A stretch of 11,619 bases of DNA, from positions 1-11,619 of the forward strand of contig DYKH01000156.1 in NCBI GenBank assembly GCA_020722685.1, in the 5' to 3' direction. The position numbers were made by a program, and so were the translations under genes. Numbering within the stretch: position 1 is the first letter of the stretch; every line of letters begins with the position of its first letter. Below, piece after piece: positions 1 through 6,475 of the stretch. The notes beneath the pieces were generated by a model. That model made no database searches. It worked only from the letters and a program-made list of their open reading frames with translations, and was not told where the DNA came from. Origin of the DNA: Caldithrix sp. Lineage in GTDB: Bacteria; KSB1; UBA2214; DYKH01.

Positions 1-2
1 AT

Positions 3-581
3 CACCGTGCTGATCTCGCCGTCTGGACCGAGTCAGGGCGGTGGATGATTGATAGCTATCTGGCAGTGGGAAGTACGCCAATCGATTGGACCTCCGAGCC
101 AATCTACGGTAGCAAGCATGCCTTCCCCATCCCGGCAGATTATGACGGCGATGGCATGATGGACCTAAGCGTCATCGAGGAGGACGGCACCTGGCGCATC
201 GATTATTCGACCAATGGCTTGGGGGCGCTGGATTGGTCATCGGTGGTTTCCATTATAACCGGCGTCTCGTTACCCGAACAGAGCCATGATTACTCGACCG
301 CCAAAATTGAAGAGTATTCCTTATTGAATTACCCTAATCCTTTCAATGCGAATACGACCATCCGGTTCTCCTTGCCTCAAGCGGGTCATGTGATGATCAA
401 GATATTCGACATCTTGGGAGAAGAAATTGTCACCTTGGCTGAGGAAACGAAAGACGCTGGCGAATATTCGGTAGTGTGGGATGGCCGGGATCGATTCGGC
501 AGAGTCATGCCGACCGGCATCTACCTATGTCAAATGTGTTCGCAAAACACTACCGTCCGCAAAATGCTACTCCTAAGATAG
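3..581 (+). CDS. FG-GAP/VCBS-repeat protein with T9SS type A sorting domain (3' part)
   Basis: The gene enters from the left edge; the frame is open from base 3, so 192 C-terminal residues are visible. The first 90 or so residues resemble FG-GAP/VCBS propeller repeats: a D-x-x-V-W-x(n)-W pattern near the start, then a calcium-binding DYDGDGMMD loop (about residues 46-54) and a second W-R-I-D strand. Residues 105-192 form a typical C-terminal type IX secretion sorting domain: YPNPFN, an I-R-F-S-L-P strand, V-x-I-K-I-F-D-I-L-G, and a closing G-I-Y-x-C-Q-M strand with basic residues at the end. Such tails direct outer-membrane export and cell-surface attachment in FCB-group bacteria. The same fold is related to FlgD_ig-like tails. 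The role of the whole protein cannot be judged from this piece; ligand or polysaccharide binding at the surface is a guess. It is the best clue to the organism. Confidence 0.85.
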   Translation, partial: HRADLAVWTESGRWMIDSYLAVGSTPIDWTSEPIYGSKHAFPIPADYDGDGMMDLSVIEEDGTWRIDYSTNGLGALDWSSVVSIITGVSLPEQSHDYSTAKIEEYSLLNYPNPFNANTTIRFSLPQAGHVMIKIFDILGEEIVTLAEETKDAGEYSVVWDGRDRFGRVMPTGIYLCQMCSQNTTVRKMLLLR

Positions 582-659
582 GAAAAGTTTTGCCGTTGCC
601 CGAATTACCCGTTTTGACGAAGCCCCCCCTTCCGAACAGAGTTTCTTCAGACGACTGTG

Positions 660-676
660 TTCCCAAAGTTTGGGAA
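660..676. repeat. 17-bp perfect palindrome
   Basis: An 8-bp arm beginning TTCCCAAA, a single central G and the exact reverse complement of the arm. It lies in the 192-bp gap between the T9SS protein and the large exported protein, about 100 bp before the latter's start. It could be an operator or a small dispersed palindrome. No T-run follows, so it is not a convincing terminator. A weaker pair of GATCAT/ATGATC arms follows at 703-722. Confidence 0.4.
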
Positions 677-773
677 GAAGGAAATCCAGCCTTACAGACT
701 GTGATCATCTGCGGCAATGATCATGCAGGCGGTCAATAGCTCTACCCTTCTGTGTCTGTAAAATCGAGGAATC

Positions 774-3080
774 ATGAAAAAGCCCATTTGGATAATCGCA
801 ATCTCTGTTTGCCTCCTTCTTGTTAGCTTTGCAACCAATAAAGCGATTTTGCATTATCCATTGTCCCAGGAAGCTGACGCAATGAGCGTTACAGGAGTTG
901 GCGATGCGAAGGCAGGTGTACACTCTGGGGTCAAAACTGTCAATCGAGTGCAAGCATATCTCGTCGATTGGTGGGGCTCGGAAGGGTCGGAGATTAGCCG
1001 TCCGACTTTTGGCGTCCTCGACATCGACAATGGCTACTTGCTGATTCGGCACGCCATCCTCGAAGGACGCCCCTTGGGCGATTACACCTTGCCTTATTGG
1101 CCCATTCGAAGCTTTCTATCCATTGTTGCCGGCGGTTTGGAACTGGCCCATTTGAGCTCGGCTCGTTTTTCGGTGGACAACCAGGCAGATACCGTGGCCT
1201 TTCGCTGCGGTGATGAGAAATACAGCCACAGCCGATTAGGTGCGAAGCGCATTAGCGAAGGTTTCGATTTGACCGAGTTTCACCAGGCAGACGTTCTCAT
1301 GGTCAGCAATCGCGGCAGCGACTCGCCTGTGCGAATGGAGTACATCCTTGTTATCCCGAAAGAGGACTCTGCCCTAACTATCATAGCACGAGCCACCAAC
1401 GTCATCGCCGCCAAGCTGCAAAACGTCGTGATACAGACTCGCTACCGGCAGGACTTTATCTGGGATCAATATTTAGCGGGTGCAGATCCCTTGCCCAGAT
1501 CTTTAACGAATTTGGGCGAGGCTAACGATTTCGCCTTTGCCGTTTTCTCATCAGGAATGCAGCGCGGATTCCGGTTCCATTGTTTGCAGAATTGCCGGCT
1601 TTCCTATTTCCTGCGGGACAGCTTGAATGCATGGCAGGTCAGCATAGAAAATGAGCCGAAAGATCTCAGCCCGGGTGAATCGATCACCTATCAATATCTA
1701 TTGGCAGTGACAAACACGCCTTCCCCACAACCCACTGCGTCCGCACCGTTCACAAGAGAGCAATTGGATAGCTTGCAGTTCCGCCGCGTCGCACCCAAGA
1801 TGACAAAGACGGCGCCGCCGGTGCCTGCTCGGAGACCCACCCTTGCCGACGTTTTAGTGAGATTGAAAGAGCCGAAAGTGAGAGGTCTGAATTTGCTGGG
1901 AAGTTTTACTCAACTCCAACAGGATTTGGATACACTTAAGGCCTGGGGCGGCAATTTGGCCATCCTCAGCAGCATGAATGCGGAGGAAGCTAAGCAGATC
2001 ATTGCGCGCGGTCACAGCCTCAACATGCAAATGTTTTTGACCGGGGACGGCTCTTTTCGTCATGGTGCGCCCGCTTTTGATCGGTTTTTCTCTGCCGGCC
2101 CAAAAACAAATGAATTGCCCGAGGCGTATGGACAGGACGAGGATCACTATTATTGGTATGGGGTAGAGCCTTCATTAGATTTGCAGTCTGTGCTCGGCAA
2201 CTCCTTGCCGCAGCCGACCGTAGATGACGAGGTGATCTATTGGAGTCGCTGCTTTGTCGATAAGTGGCGGCAAGTATTGTCGGGAATACGACGCTATCAT
2301 CCAAGTGGACAAATCTGGTTTTATACACCTACTCCGGGCCTCGCTCATGTTGACCCTTTGGACTATTATGATCCATTCTTCCGTGAGGTAGCGCAACTGG
2401 GGGATCAGCTTACGGTTTTTCCATTCTATTATGGAATTGATTACCTGCAAGTAGAATACATGATTCGCAGATGGAAGGAGGCAGGACTGCGGCGGGTGGT
2501 ATTTCTACCCATGCGGGGATCTATGATTAAGCCGAGCCAATTTGTGCGCGCCATTACGGCCGCTCGTCGCGGCGGGGCCGATGGAACGTGTGGATTTGCT
2601 TTCCCGGTAAGTGGTGAACAAGCCGATCAGAATTGGCAATGGCAATCGGTCATGCTGGCCGCCCAAGCAAATTTCCCCACTCCCGAGTTGGATGCCTTTT
2701 GCCTGATCGAAGAACCGGCGGAACTGATTGAGGCCTTGACTTTTTCCTCTGTTGATGTAGTATCTCAGAATTATGATGCGCGCAATCTGATTCAGAACCT
2801 GGCGGCCCTGCTTCCCCATCCCGTGAGGCAAGCCGACAGGCTGCCCTCCAAAATGCCGAGTAACAGAATTAGTCTTGTAATTGATGAAAGACGCTCTGCA
2901 CAGAGAGAAGAATTCAAGCAACTTGGTCTTGCCGACGAAAACTTCATCTCAAACAAGGGGCTGCTGAGCATGGAGGGTCAAGTTGTTTATATCGCCGGGA
3001 CAGATGCAGTGGGCATGAGCAATGCTATAGAATTCTTGTTGCGATTTGCCGCCTTGGCACGAGCTGAAGCGGAAAAATAG
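774..3080 (+). CDS. Large exported protein, putative TIM-barrel glycoside-hydrolase-like
   Basis: 768 residues. Residues 1-24 (MKKPIWIIAISVCLLLVSFA) are a clear signal peptide or N-terminal anchor. The start is supported by GAGGA five bases upstream. Residues about 60-315 read as beta-rich strands (for example DNGYLLIRHAILEG), suggesting a beta-sandwich. A proline-rich linker at about 315-355 leads to residues 369-640, with alternating strand/helix units typical of a (beta/alpha)8 barrel: RGLNLLGSF, then WGGNLAILSSM, MQMFLTGDGSF, GQIWFYTPTPG, QLTVFPFYYG and RRVVFLPMRG. The last 70 residues (IAGTDAVGMSNAIEFLLRF) recall the small alpha/beta domain that usually precedes the barrel in GH20/GH67-type enzymes, here at the C-terminus. 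No family is recognised with certainty and catalytic acids are not assigned. It stands alone, 192 bp after the T9SS gene, on the same strand. A polysaccharide-degrading role is inferred from fold and neighbours only. Confidence 0.7.
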   Translation: MKKPIWIIAISVCLLLVSFATNKAILHYPLSQEADAMSVTGVGDAKAGVHSGVKTVNRVQAYLVDWWGSEGSEISRPTFGVLDIDNGYLLIRHAILEGRPLGDYTLPYWPIRSFLSIVAGGLELAHLSSARFSVDNQADTVAFRCGDEKYSHSRLGAKRISEGFDLTEFHQADVLMVSNRGSDSPVRMEYILVIPKEDSALTIIARATNVIAAKLQNVVIQTRYRQDFIWDQYLAGADPLPRSLTNLGEANDFAFAVFSSGMQRGFRFHCLQNCRLSYFLRDSLNAWQVSIENEPKDLSPGESITYQYLLAVTNTPSPQPTASAPFTREQLDSLQFRRVAPKMTKTAPPVPARRPTLADVLVRLKEPKVRGLNLLGSFTQLQQDLDTLKAWGGNLAILSSMNAEEAKQIIARGHSLNMQMFLTGDGSFRHGAPAFDRFFSAGPKTNELPEAYGQDEDHYYWYGVEPSLDLQSVLGNSLPQPTVDDEVIYWSRCFVDKWRQVLSGIRRYHPSGQIWFYTPTPGLAHVDPLDYYDPFFREVAQLGDQLTVFPFYYGIDYLQVEYMIRRWKEAGLRRVVFLPMRGSMIKPSQFVRAITAARRGGADGTCGFAFPVSGEQADQNWQWQSVMLAAQANFPTPELDAFCLIEEPAELIEALTFSSVDVVSQNYDARNLIQNLAALLPHPVRQADRLPSKMPSNRISLVIDERRSAQREEFKQLGLADENFISNKGLLSMEGQVVYIAGTDAVGMSNAIEFLLRFAALARAEAEK

Positions 3081-3345
3081 CAATCTATCGGTTTGTCGCT
3101 AAAAAATGCTCTTCCTTTGATAGGTCGGCAAGTGGATATCGGCGTTTTGATAATTGGGGCTGTCAGTTTTGAAAAACCTGTGTCAAAGAGAGTTCGGCTT
3201 TGCTACATGCAGACTCATTAGCTCTTCAGTTAAGTGCGCTCGCGTGCGATAGGTGGAGAAGAGTGCGGTGATGAGGTGCTCTTGGTGAAGCTCCACCTTC
3301 CCAAGCTGGCCGCAGACGACTAACCACCGCCCTTTTGTCTATCCA
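3081..3345. other. Intergenic stretch with a possible stem-loop, otherwise empty
   Basis: Together with the repeat and promoter that follow, this makes a gap of 423 bp before the antitoxin start. No coding sequence stands out on either strand. The only structure seen is a nested inverted repeat: AGGTGGAG (3251-3258) with CTCCACCT (3291-3298), and AAGAG (3259-3263) with CTCTT (3279-3283). This would give a 13-bp stem with a one-sided 7-nt bulge and a 15-nt loop. It may be chance. No T-run follows it. Confidence 0.3.
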
Positions 3346-3400
3346 CTGATTGCTGATCCCTGACCGCTGAATTTTTCCTTGCAATTACTTTCGGTCTTTG
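3346..3400 (+). repeat. Heptamer repeat element, copy A (upstream of vapBC)
   Basis: Four tandem 7-bp units with consensus CTGAYCS run from 3346 to 3373, followed by a T-rich tail (TTTTTCCTTGCA) up to about 3400. The last units plus the tail reappear in direct orientation at 4324-4372 (copy B): from 3351 on, about 50 bp align with roughly 80-85% identity by eye and one or two 1-bp gaps. The tail in this copy overlaps the -35 box of the vapBC promoter. Similar short tandem heptamers are known in cyanobacteria as STRR sequences, but I do not claim the same family. Confidence 0.75.
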
Positions 3401-3407
3401 CTATAAT
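3379..3407 (+). promoter_or_regulatory. Sigma70-type promoter for vapBC
   Basis: A perfect -10 box TATAAT (3402-3407) lies 17 bp after a TTGCAA -35 box (3379-3384; 4 of 6 matches to TTGACA). Transcription would begin near 3414, about 90 bp before the preferred antitoxin ATG. The -35 box belongs to the conserved tail of heptamer element copy A, so the repeat appears to supply part of the promoter. Copy B has TTGCAT at the matching place but no good -10 box. Confidence 0.55.
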
Positions 3408-3503
3408 TGTCCGTCTAAGAGAAGAAGCAAAAATGTGCGAAATCTGGCACCAATACGTAATACATTTTGCTGGTCAAGAAAACTGTTTGGGAGACCTCGA
3501 AAA

Positions 3504-3770
3504 ATGGAAGCAGTACAGATAAAACAAGTAATGGCCAAGGACGGTGAAGTTTTGCTCACCGGCTTGCCCTACAAAAAAGGACAATCTGTCGAGATCATTG
3601 TCTTCCAGTCGTCCCCGGCCTCTCCGCCGCGCCCGCGTTTGACAGTGGGACGCTTCCGTCGCTCAGGGCTGATCGGCCTTTGGCAAGATCGTGACGATAT
3701 CAGGGACAGTTCCGCTTATGCACGCCGGTTGCGGGAGCAGGCGCAACAACGCGGAGAATTCCAATTATGA
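3504..3770 (+). CDS. vapB: VapB-type antitoxin
   Basis: 88 residues from the ATG at 3504, preceded by GGGAG at a spacing of about 10. An in-frame GTG at 3435 would add 23 residues that lack the look of a protein domain, so the ATG is preferred. The N-terminal 35 residues (MEAVQIKQVMAKDGEVLLTG...) look like a short beta-rich DNA-binding or dimerisation domain. The C-terminal part (SGLIGLWQDRDDI...SAYARRLREQAQQR) has the acidic-then-helical pattern of antitoxin tails that wrap and block PIN toxins. The stop codon overlaps the toxin start by four bases (ATGA), the usual VapBC arrangement. The complex is expected to repress its own promoter at 3379-3407; this is family knowledge, not shown by the sequence. 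Function is inferred mainly from position and the tail. Confidence 0.8.
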   Translation: MEAVQIKQVMAKDGEVLLTGLPYKKGQSVEIIVFQSSPASPPRPRLTVGRFRRSGLIGLWQDRDDIRDSSAYARRLREQAQQRGEFQL

Positions 3771-4162
3771 TCCTGCTTGATAGCGACGTACTGATTGATT
3801 TGCTACGCAGGTACACGCCGGCCGTGGATTGGTTTGATGCCTTGCACGAAGATGAAGAATTGCTGGTGCCAGGGTATGTCGTTATGGAGTTGATTCAAGG
3901 GTGTCGGAACAGAATCGAACAGGATCGAGTGCAGCGCGAGTTGGTGCCTTTTGGTGTAATTTGGCCCTCGCCAAAGGACTGCGACCTCGCTTTGGAGGTG
4001 TTCGCAGAATATCGCTTGAGTTACAATGCAGGATTGCTGGATGTGTTGATCGGGCAAACGGCTGTAGCTATGGGCCTGCCGCTCTACACTTTTAACCAGA
4101 AACACTACAGCTTTATCCCCGGAATGGAAACCGTACAGCCTTACCCCAAGAGTGGCCAATAG
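3767..4162 (+). CDS. vapC: VapC-type PIN-domain toxin ribonuclease
   Basis: 131 residues, the normal size for a single PIN domain. PIN acidic positions are visible: D5 in the opening LLDSDVLIDLL, E41 in VVMELIQG, and D92 in LLDVLIG. The closing strand motif LYTFNQKHYSFIPG (about 106-119) matches the usual T-x-N-x-K-H/D-F/Y ending; where many VapCs have a fourth Asp, this one has H113. PIN toxins are Mg2+-dependent endoribonucleases that cut tRNA or rRNA; which RNA is cut here is unknown. Start and stop overlap with the antitoxin (ATGA at 3767-3770) implies translational coupling. The pair is flanked by direct repeats at 3346-3400 and 4265-4372 and may have moved as a cassette. No terminator is evident after it; only a weak GCCGG/CCGGC stem at 4164-4184 without a T-run. 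Confidence 0.92.
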   Translation: MILLDSDVLIDLLRRYTPAVDWFDALHEDEELLVPGYVVMELIQGCRNRIEQDRVQRELVPFGVIWPSPKDCDLALEVFAEYRLSYNAGLLDVLIGQTAVAMGLPLYTFNQKHYSFIPGMETVQPYPKSGQ

Positions 4163-4211
4163 AGCCGGACAAAAGAAGGCCGGCAATGAAATAGTTCAAA
4201 GGCGTAGTCTG

Positions 4212-4469
4212 TCAGTGATTTGAATTGGCTGAACAATTGGCAGGATAGGATCCCATTCTACGCACTGACCGCTGACTACCGACCGCTGATCCCTGACCGC
4301 TGCTCTTTTCGCTGCCGGCCGGCTGCTGACCCCTGACCGCTGATTTTTTCCTTGCATTTAGTTCCCGCTTTGTATCCTTCCGGTGAACCACACCTTTCTT
4401 TTGTGTGGGTGATTTTGTAACTCGTTTGATAAGCCCCTCCTCGGCGGTCAAGGCGATATTCTTCAGCAT
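4212..4469 (-). pseudogene. Truncated ribbon-helix-helix-type antitoxin remnant
   Basis: On the minus strand an ATG at 4469 has a strong AGGAGA seven bases upstream. The first 17 residues, MLKNIALTAEEGLIKRV, match the opening of small antitoxins that begin M-K-N-I-T-L-x-x-D/E-x-L-I-x-x-A and continue with a short helical domain. After this the similarity stops: the expected T-x-L-N-x-x-F-R-x-W-L stretch is absent in all three forward frames, and the reading frame runs into heptamer element copy B (residues after about 33), giving a Lys/Arg/Ser/Gly-rich tail. The frame closes at 4212. No toxin follows on this strand. The likeliest reading is a second toxin-antitoxin locus that lost its 3' part when the repeat and vapBC region was rearranged. 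The stub could still be expressed. Confidence 0.45.
4265..4372 (+). repeat. Heptamer repeat element, copy B (downstream of vapBC)
   Basis: A first block of about five 7-bp units (4265-4299; CTGACCG, CTGACTA, CCGACCG, CTGATCC and so on) is interrupted by a C/T- then GC-rich piece containing GCCGGCCGGC. A second block (4326-4346) follows with the same T-rich tail as copy A, to about 4372. The offset between matching positions of the two copies is 973 bp, so recombination between them would delete vapBC cleanly. All units face the same way; I saw no inverted copies. Confidence 0.75.
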
Positions 4470-4652
4470 TGTCTTTCTCCTAATTTGCACTATTATCGTG
4501 TGCACCAGTATATTGACTTAGTTTCTACCAGGCAAGTGCATTTCTCGTGAGTTGAAGCGAGGATGATTTTGCATCATTGCTTACTCATCAGTACGTCGAA
4601 AAGTATACGACAGATTGGTTTCCCTCTCCCGAAGGATTCTCGTCGCCATCTG
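4470..4652. other. Intergenic, little seen
   Basis: This holds the ribosome binding site and presumed promoter of the antitoxin remnant (GATAAT on the minus strand, near 4489-4494, without a clear -35 box). It also contains the region just after the stop of the minus-strand lyase-like gene. I saw no terminator hairpin with a T-run for either gene and no other coding sequence. Confidence 0.3.
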
Positions 4653-6473
4653 TCATTCGATCCAATCTTTGATGGTCAATGTATTGAAATCCAGCAGCCT
4701 TCGCAAACTACCGTACCGCATCTCCAACATGCGGCTCTCTGGCTTTGCTTGCAGAAACGGCCCATCAAATAGCGGCCAATTTTGATAATCGACCGGCGCG
4801 CCATTCACCTTTGGCGTCTCGTCATAGGTAACTTCCAAAGTTGCACCGCTTAATGTTTTGAAGAGAACGCTCGGCTTGGGTTTCACTTGGGTTCGCAGCG
4901 TCAGCGACAAAACTGCTTTCTTAAAGTCCGCAAAAGAAGCGAAGGCGTTGGCAGGACTCACTTGCACAACCGCGCCGTTCTTCAGATGCGTGCTATGCAG
5001 GCGCCAATTCTTCTCCTCATCCTTCCATTGATACGGCGCTAACGGATAGTAGGCGATGTATGCTTTCCCTCCTTGGGCAAAGATCCACTTTGAAGGATCG
5101 AATTCGCATTTGGTCAGTGTCTTGGGGAAAAAGCCATCCACATGGGGAAAGCGCGTTTTCGGCGGAATGTCATAAAGCACGATCAGCGCATTTTCGTGCT
5201 GGAAGATTTGCTCATACGGCGAAGAGCCAGTCCATTTGTCCGCCGAATCATAGGTGCCCTTGGAGCGCACTACGTATTCGGTCAATAGCTTGGTTTCTTC
5301 CGGGAAATACATGGTGAGCTCATAAGCGGAAGAATACGGATGCAGGGTGAAAAGGGTGTTGAAGCCATTGCGCGGATCGTCAATTGCCCAAGTGACATCC
5401 CAAGAATGCTGTTGAATGGGCTGTAAGATGCCGCCCTGCAAGCTGCCGATGGCATAGTCCTGACACATATAGGTATATTTGTACACCGGGGCGTTGCGCA
5501 CCTCGGCGTGACGAATACGGTGGCGGGTGCGCTTTAACTCCCTATGCACGTAGGGGACCGACCGATCGGTGGCGATGTGGTAGAGAATCTCCGGCGGCTC
5601 GTATCCGCTCAAAGCCAGGATGGTTGATTCTCCTCGCCCTTGGAACGGCGTGTTGCCGAACAGCAGCCAGGAAATACCTGCGGCGGAAGTCAAAAATTGA
5701 TTTAGAACCTGCACGGGATAAGTGCGACTGTGCCCGCCGACGTAGATCCCGTCCAGATTCTCGGCGGCAAAATCGGCGATGAGATAGTCCAGCATCATGG
5801 CCGCTCTCTGCTTCATGGACGGATCGGTTGCATAGCCATAAAGCTGCGCCATGGGCACGATGTAGACGCCGTAATAATCCGGGGAATCGAACTCGCCCTG
5901 GCCCTTGCTGGTGGTCAGATCCATCCACGAGATGAGATAGTCGCGCGCCTCGACATGATTTTCCTGCGAGCTACGACCATTGAACCAGCGCTCTCCGGGC
6001 TCATCCGGGTACATTTGCGAGATGAGGTACATGGCGGTGTAATACATGCACCAATGGTTTTCCGTATCACCGCGATAAGGAGTGTAGGTTCGCCAGAGCT
6101 CGCGCATCCGTTTTTGCACCTCCGCAGGGAGGTTGTCCCTGCCGGCAAAAGTGACGGTGATAAAAGGGTACATCCAAAACATATCGCCGCGGGGATTTTG
6201 CATGAGGGTGTCCAGCTTGGCCAATGCCCAAGGAATATCTTTGCCGCGATAGAGCTTGCAGGCGATTTCGATGTAGCCGCCGGTTGGGCGATTGGCGTAA
6301 AAGTTGATGAGAGAATCGCGGCGGGATTGAAAGGCCTGGTGCAATTCGGCGCTATTCGAGGGGCGGATTTGTGGAGGAGTTGAGAATAATTGAAAAGGGA
6401 AGAGGAGAAAAAGAGCGAGAGCAAGAGCAAGAGTACGAGTACGATTATGATTAAGATTAAGATTTTTGGTCAT
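4653..6473 (-). CDS. Exported alpha/alpha-toroid, polysaccharide-lyase-like protein
   Basis: 606 residues if started at the ATG at 6473, which has GAGG at a good seven-base spacing; an ATG at 6479 overlaps the upstream stop as ATGA and is the alternative. Residues 1-30 form a signal peptide with an odd dipeptide pattern (Asn/Thr/Ala alternating with Leu/His/Arg) encoded by a hexamer repeat. The next roughly 300 residues are helical and resemble the catalytic toroid of heparinase/alginate-lyase-like enzymes: ENHWCMYYTAMYLI with N139-H140, GEFDSPDYYGVY (E194 to Y204), DYLIADFAAE, and GGHSRTYP with H248, R250 and Y252. These conserved polar residues lie where such toroids keep their active site. 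The C-terminal half is beta-rich. The exact family is not recognised. It is coupled to the BNR gene upstream, so the two products probably act on the same extracellular glycan. Confidence 0.75.
   Translation of the reverse strand: MTKNLNLNHNRTRTLALALALFLLFPFQLFSTPPQIRPSNSAELHQAFQSRRDSLINFYANRPTGGYIEIACKLYRGKDIPWALAKLDTLMQNPRGDMFWMYPFITVTFAGRDNLPAEVQKRMRELWRTYTPYRGDTENHWCMYYTAMYLISQMYPDEPGERWFNGRSSQENHVEARDYLISWMDLTTSKGQGEFDSPDYYGVYIVPMAQLYGYATDPSMKQRAAMMLDYLIADFAAENLDGIYVGGHSRTYPVQVLNQFLTSAAGISWLLFGNTPFQGRGESTILALSGYEPPEILYHIATDRSVPYVHRELKRTRHRIRHAEVRNAPVYKYTYMCQDYAIGSLQGGILQPIQQHSWDVTWAIDDPRNGFNTLFTLHPYSSAYELTMYFPEETKLLTEYVVRSKGTYDSADKWTGSSPYEQIFQHENALIVLYDIPPKTRFPHVDGFFPKTLTKCEFDPSKWIFAQGGKAYIAYYPLAPYQWKDEEKNWRLHSTHLKNGAVVQVSPANAFASFADFKKAVLSLTLRTQVKPKPSVLFKTLSGATLEVTYDETPKVNGAPVDYQNWPLFDGPFLQAKPESRMLEMRYGSLRRLLDFNTLTIKDWIE
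6411..6464 (-). repeat. Degenerate hexamer tandem array inside the signal peptide
   Basis: Nine 6-bp units on the minus strand, codons 4 to 21 of the lyase-like gene. The first unit is AATCTT and the last GCTCTT. Between neighbours there is never more than one base change; the changes fall at unit positions 5, 5, 2, 5, 1, 6 and 6 in order, with one identical pair at the start. A related TTTCTC unit follows at 6405-6410. The array encodes N-L, N-L, N-H, N-R, T-R, T-L, then A-L three times. It therefore makes both the polar N-region and the start of the hydrophobic core of the signal peptide. Confidence 0.85.
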
Positions 6474-6475
6474 GG

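Noticed and set aside
705..1052. Minus-strand open frame overlapping the start of the large exported protein
   Set aside because: Antisense to a gene with a signal peptide and a good ribosome binding site; no recognisable domain.
3346..4346. CRISPR array
   Set aside because: Heptamer units are directly adjacent without spacers, and no cas genes are present.
4388..4408. CCACAC/GTGTGG hairpin as a terminator for the antitoxin remnant
   Set aside because: Only six base pairs and no T-run on either strand.
5730..6383. 217-codon plus-strand open frame
   Set aside because: A shadow of the minus-strand lyase-like gene, whose signal peptide and motifs identify the true frame.
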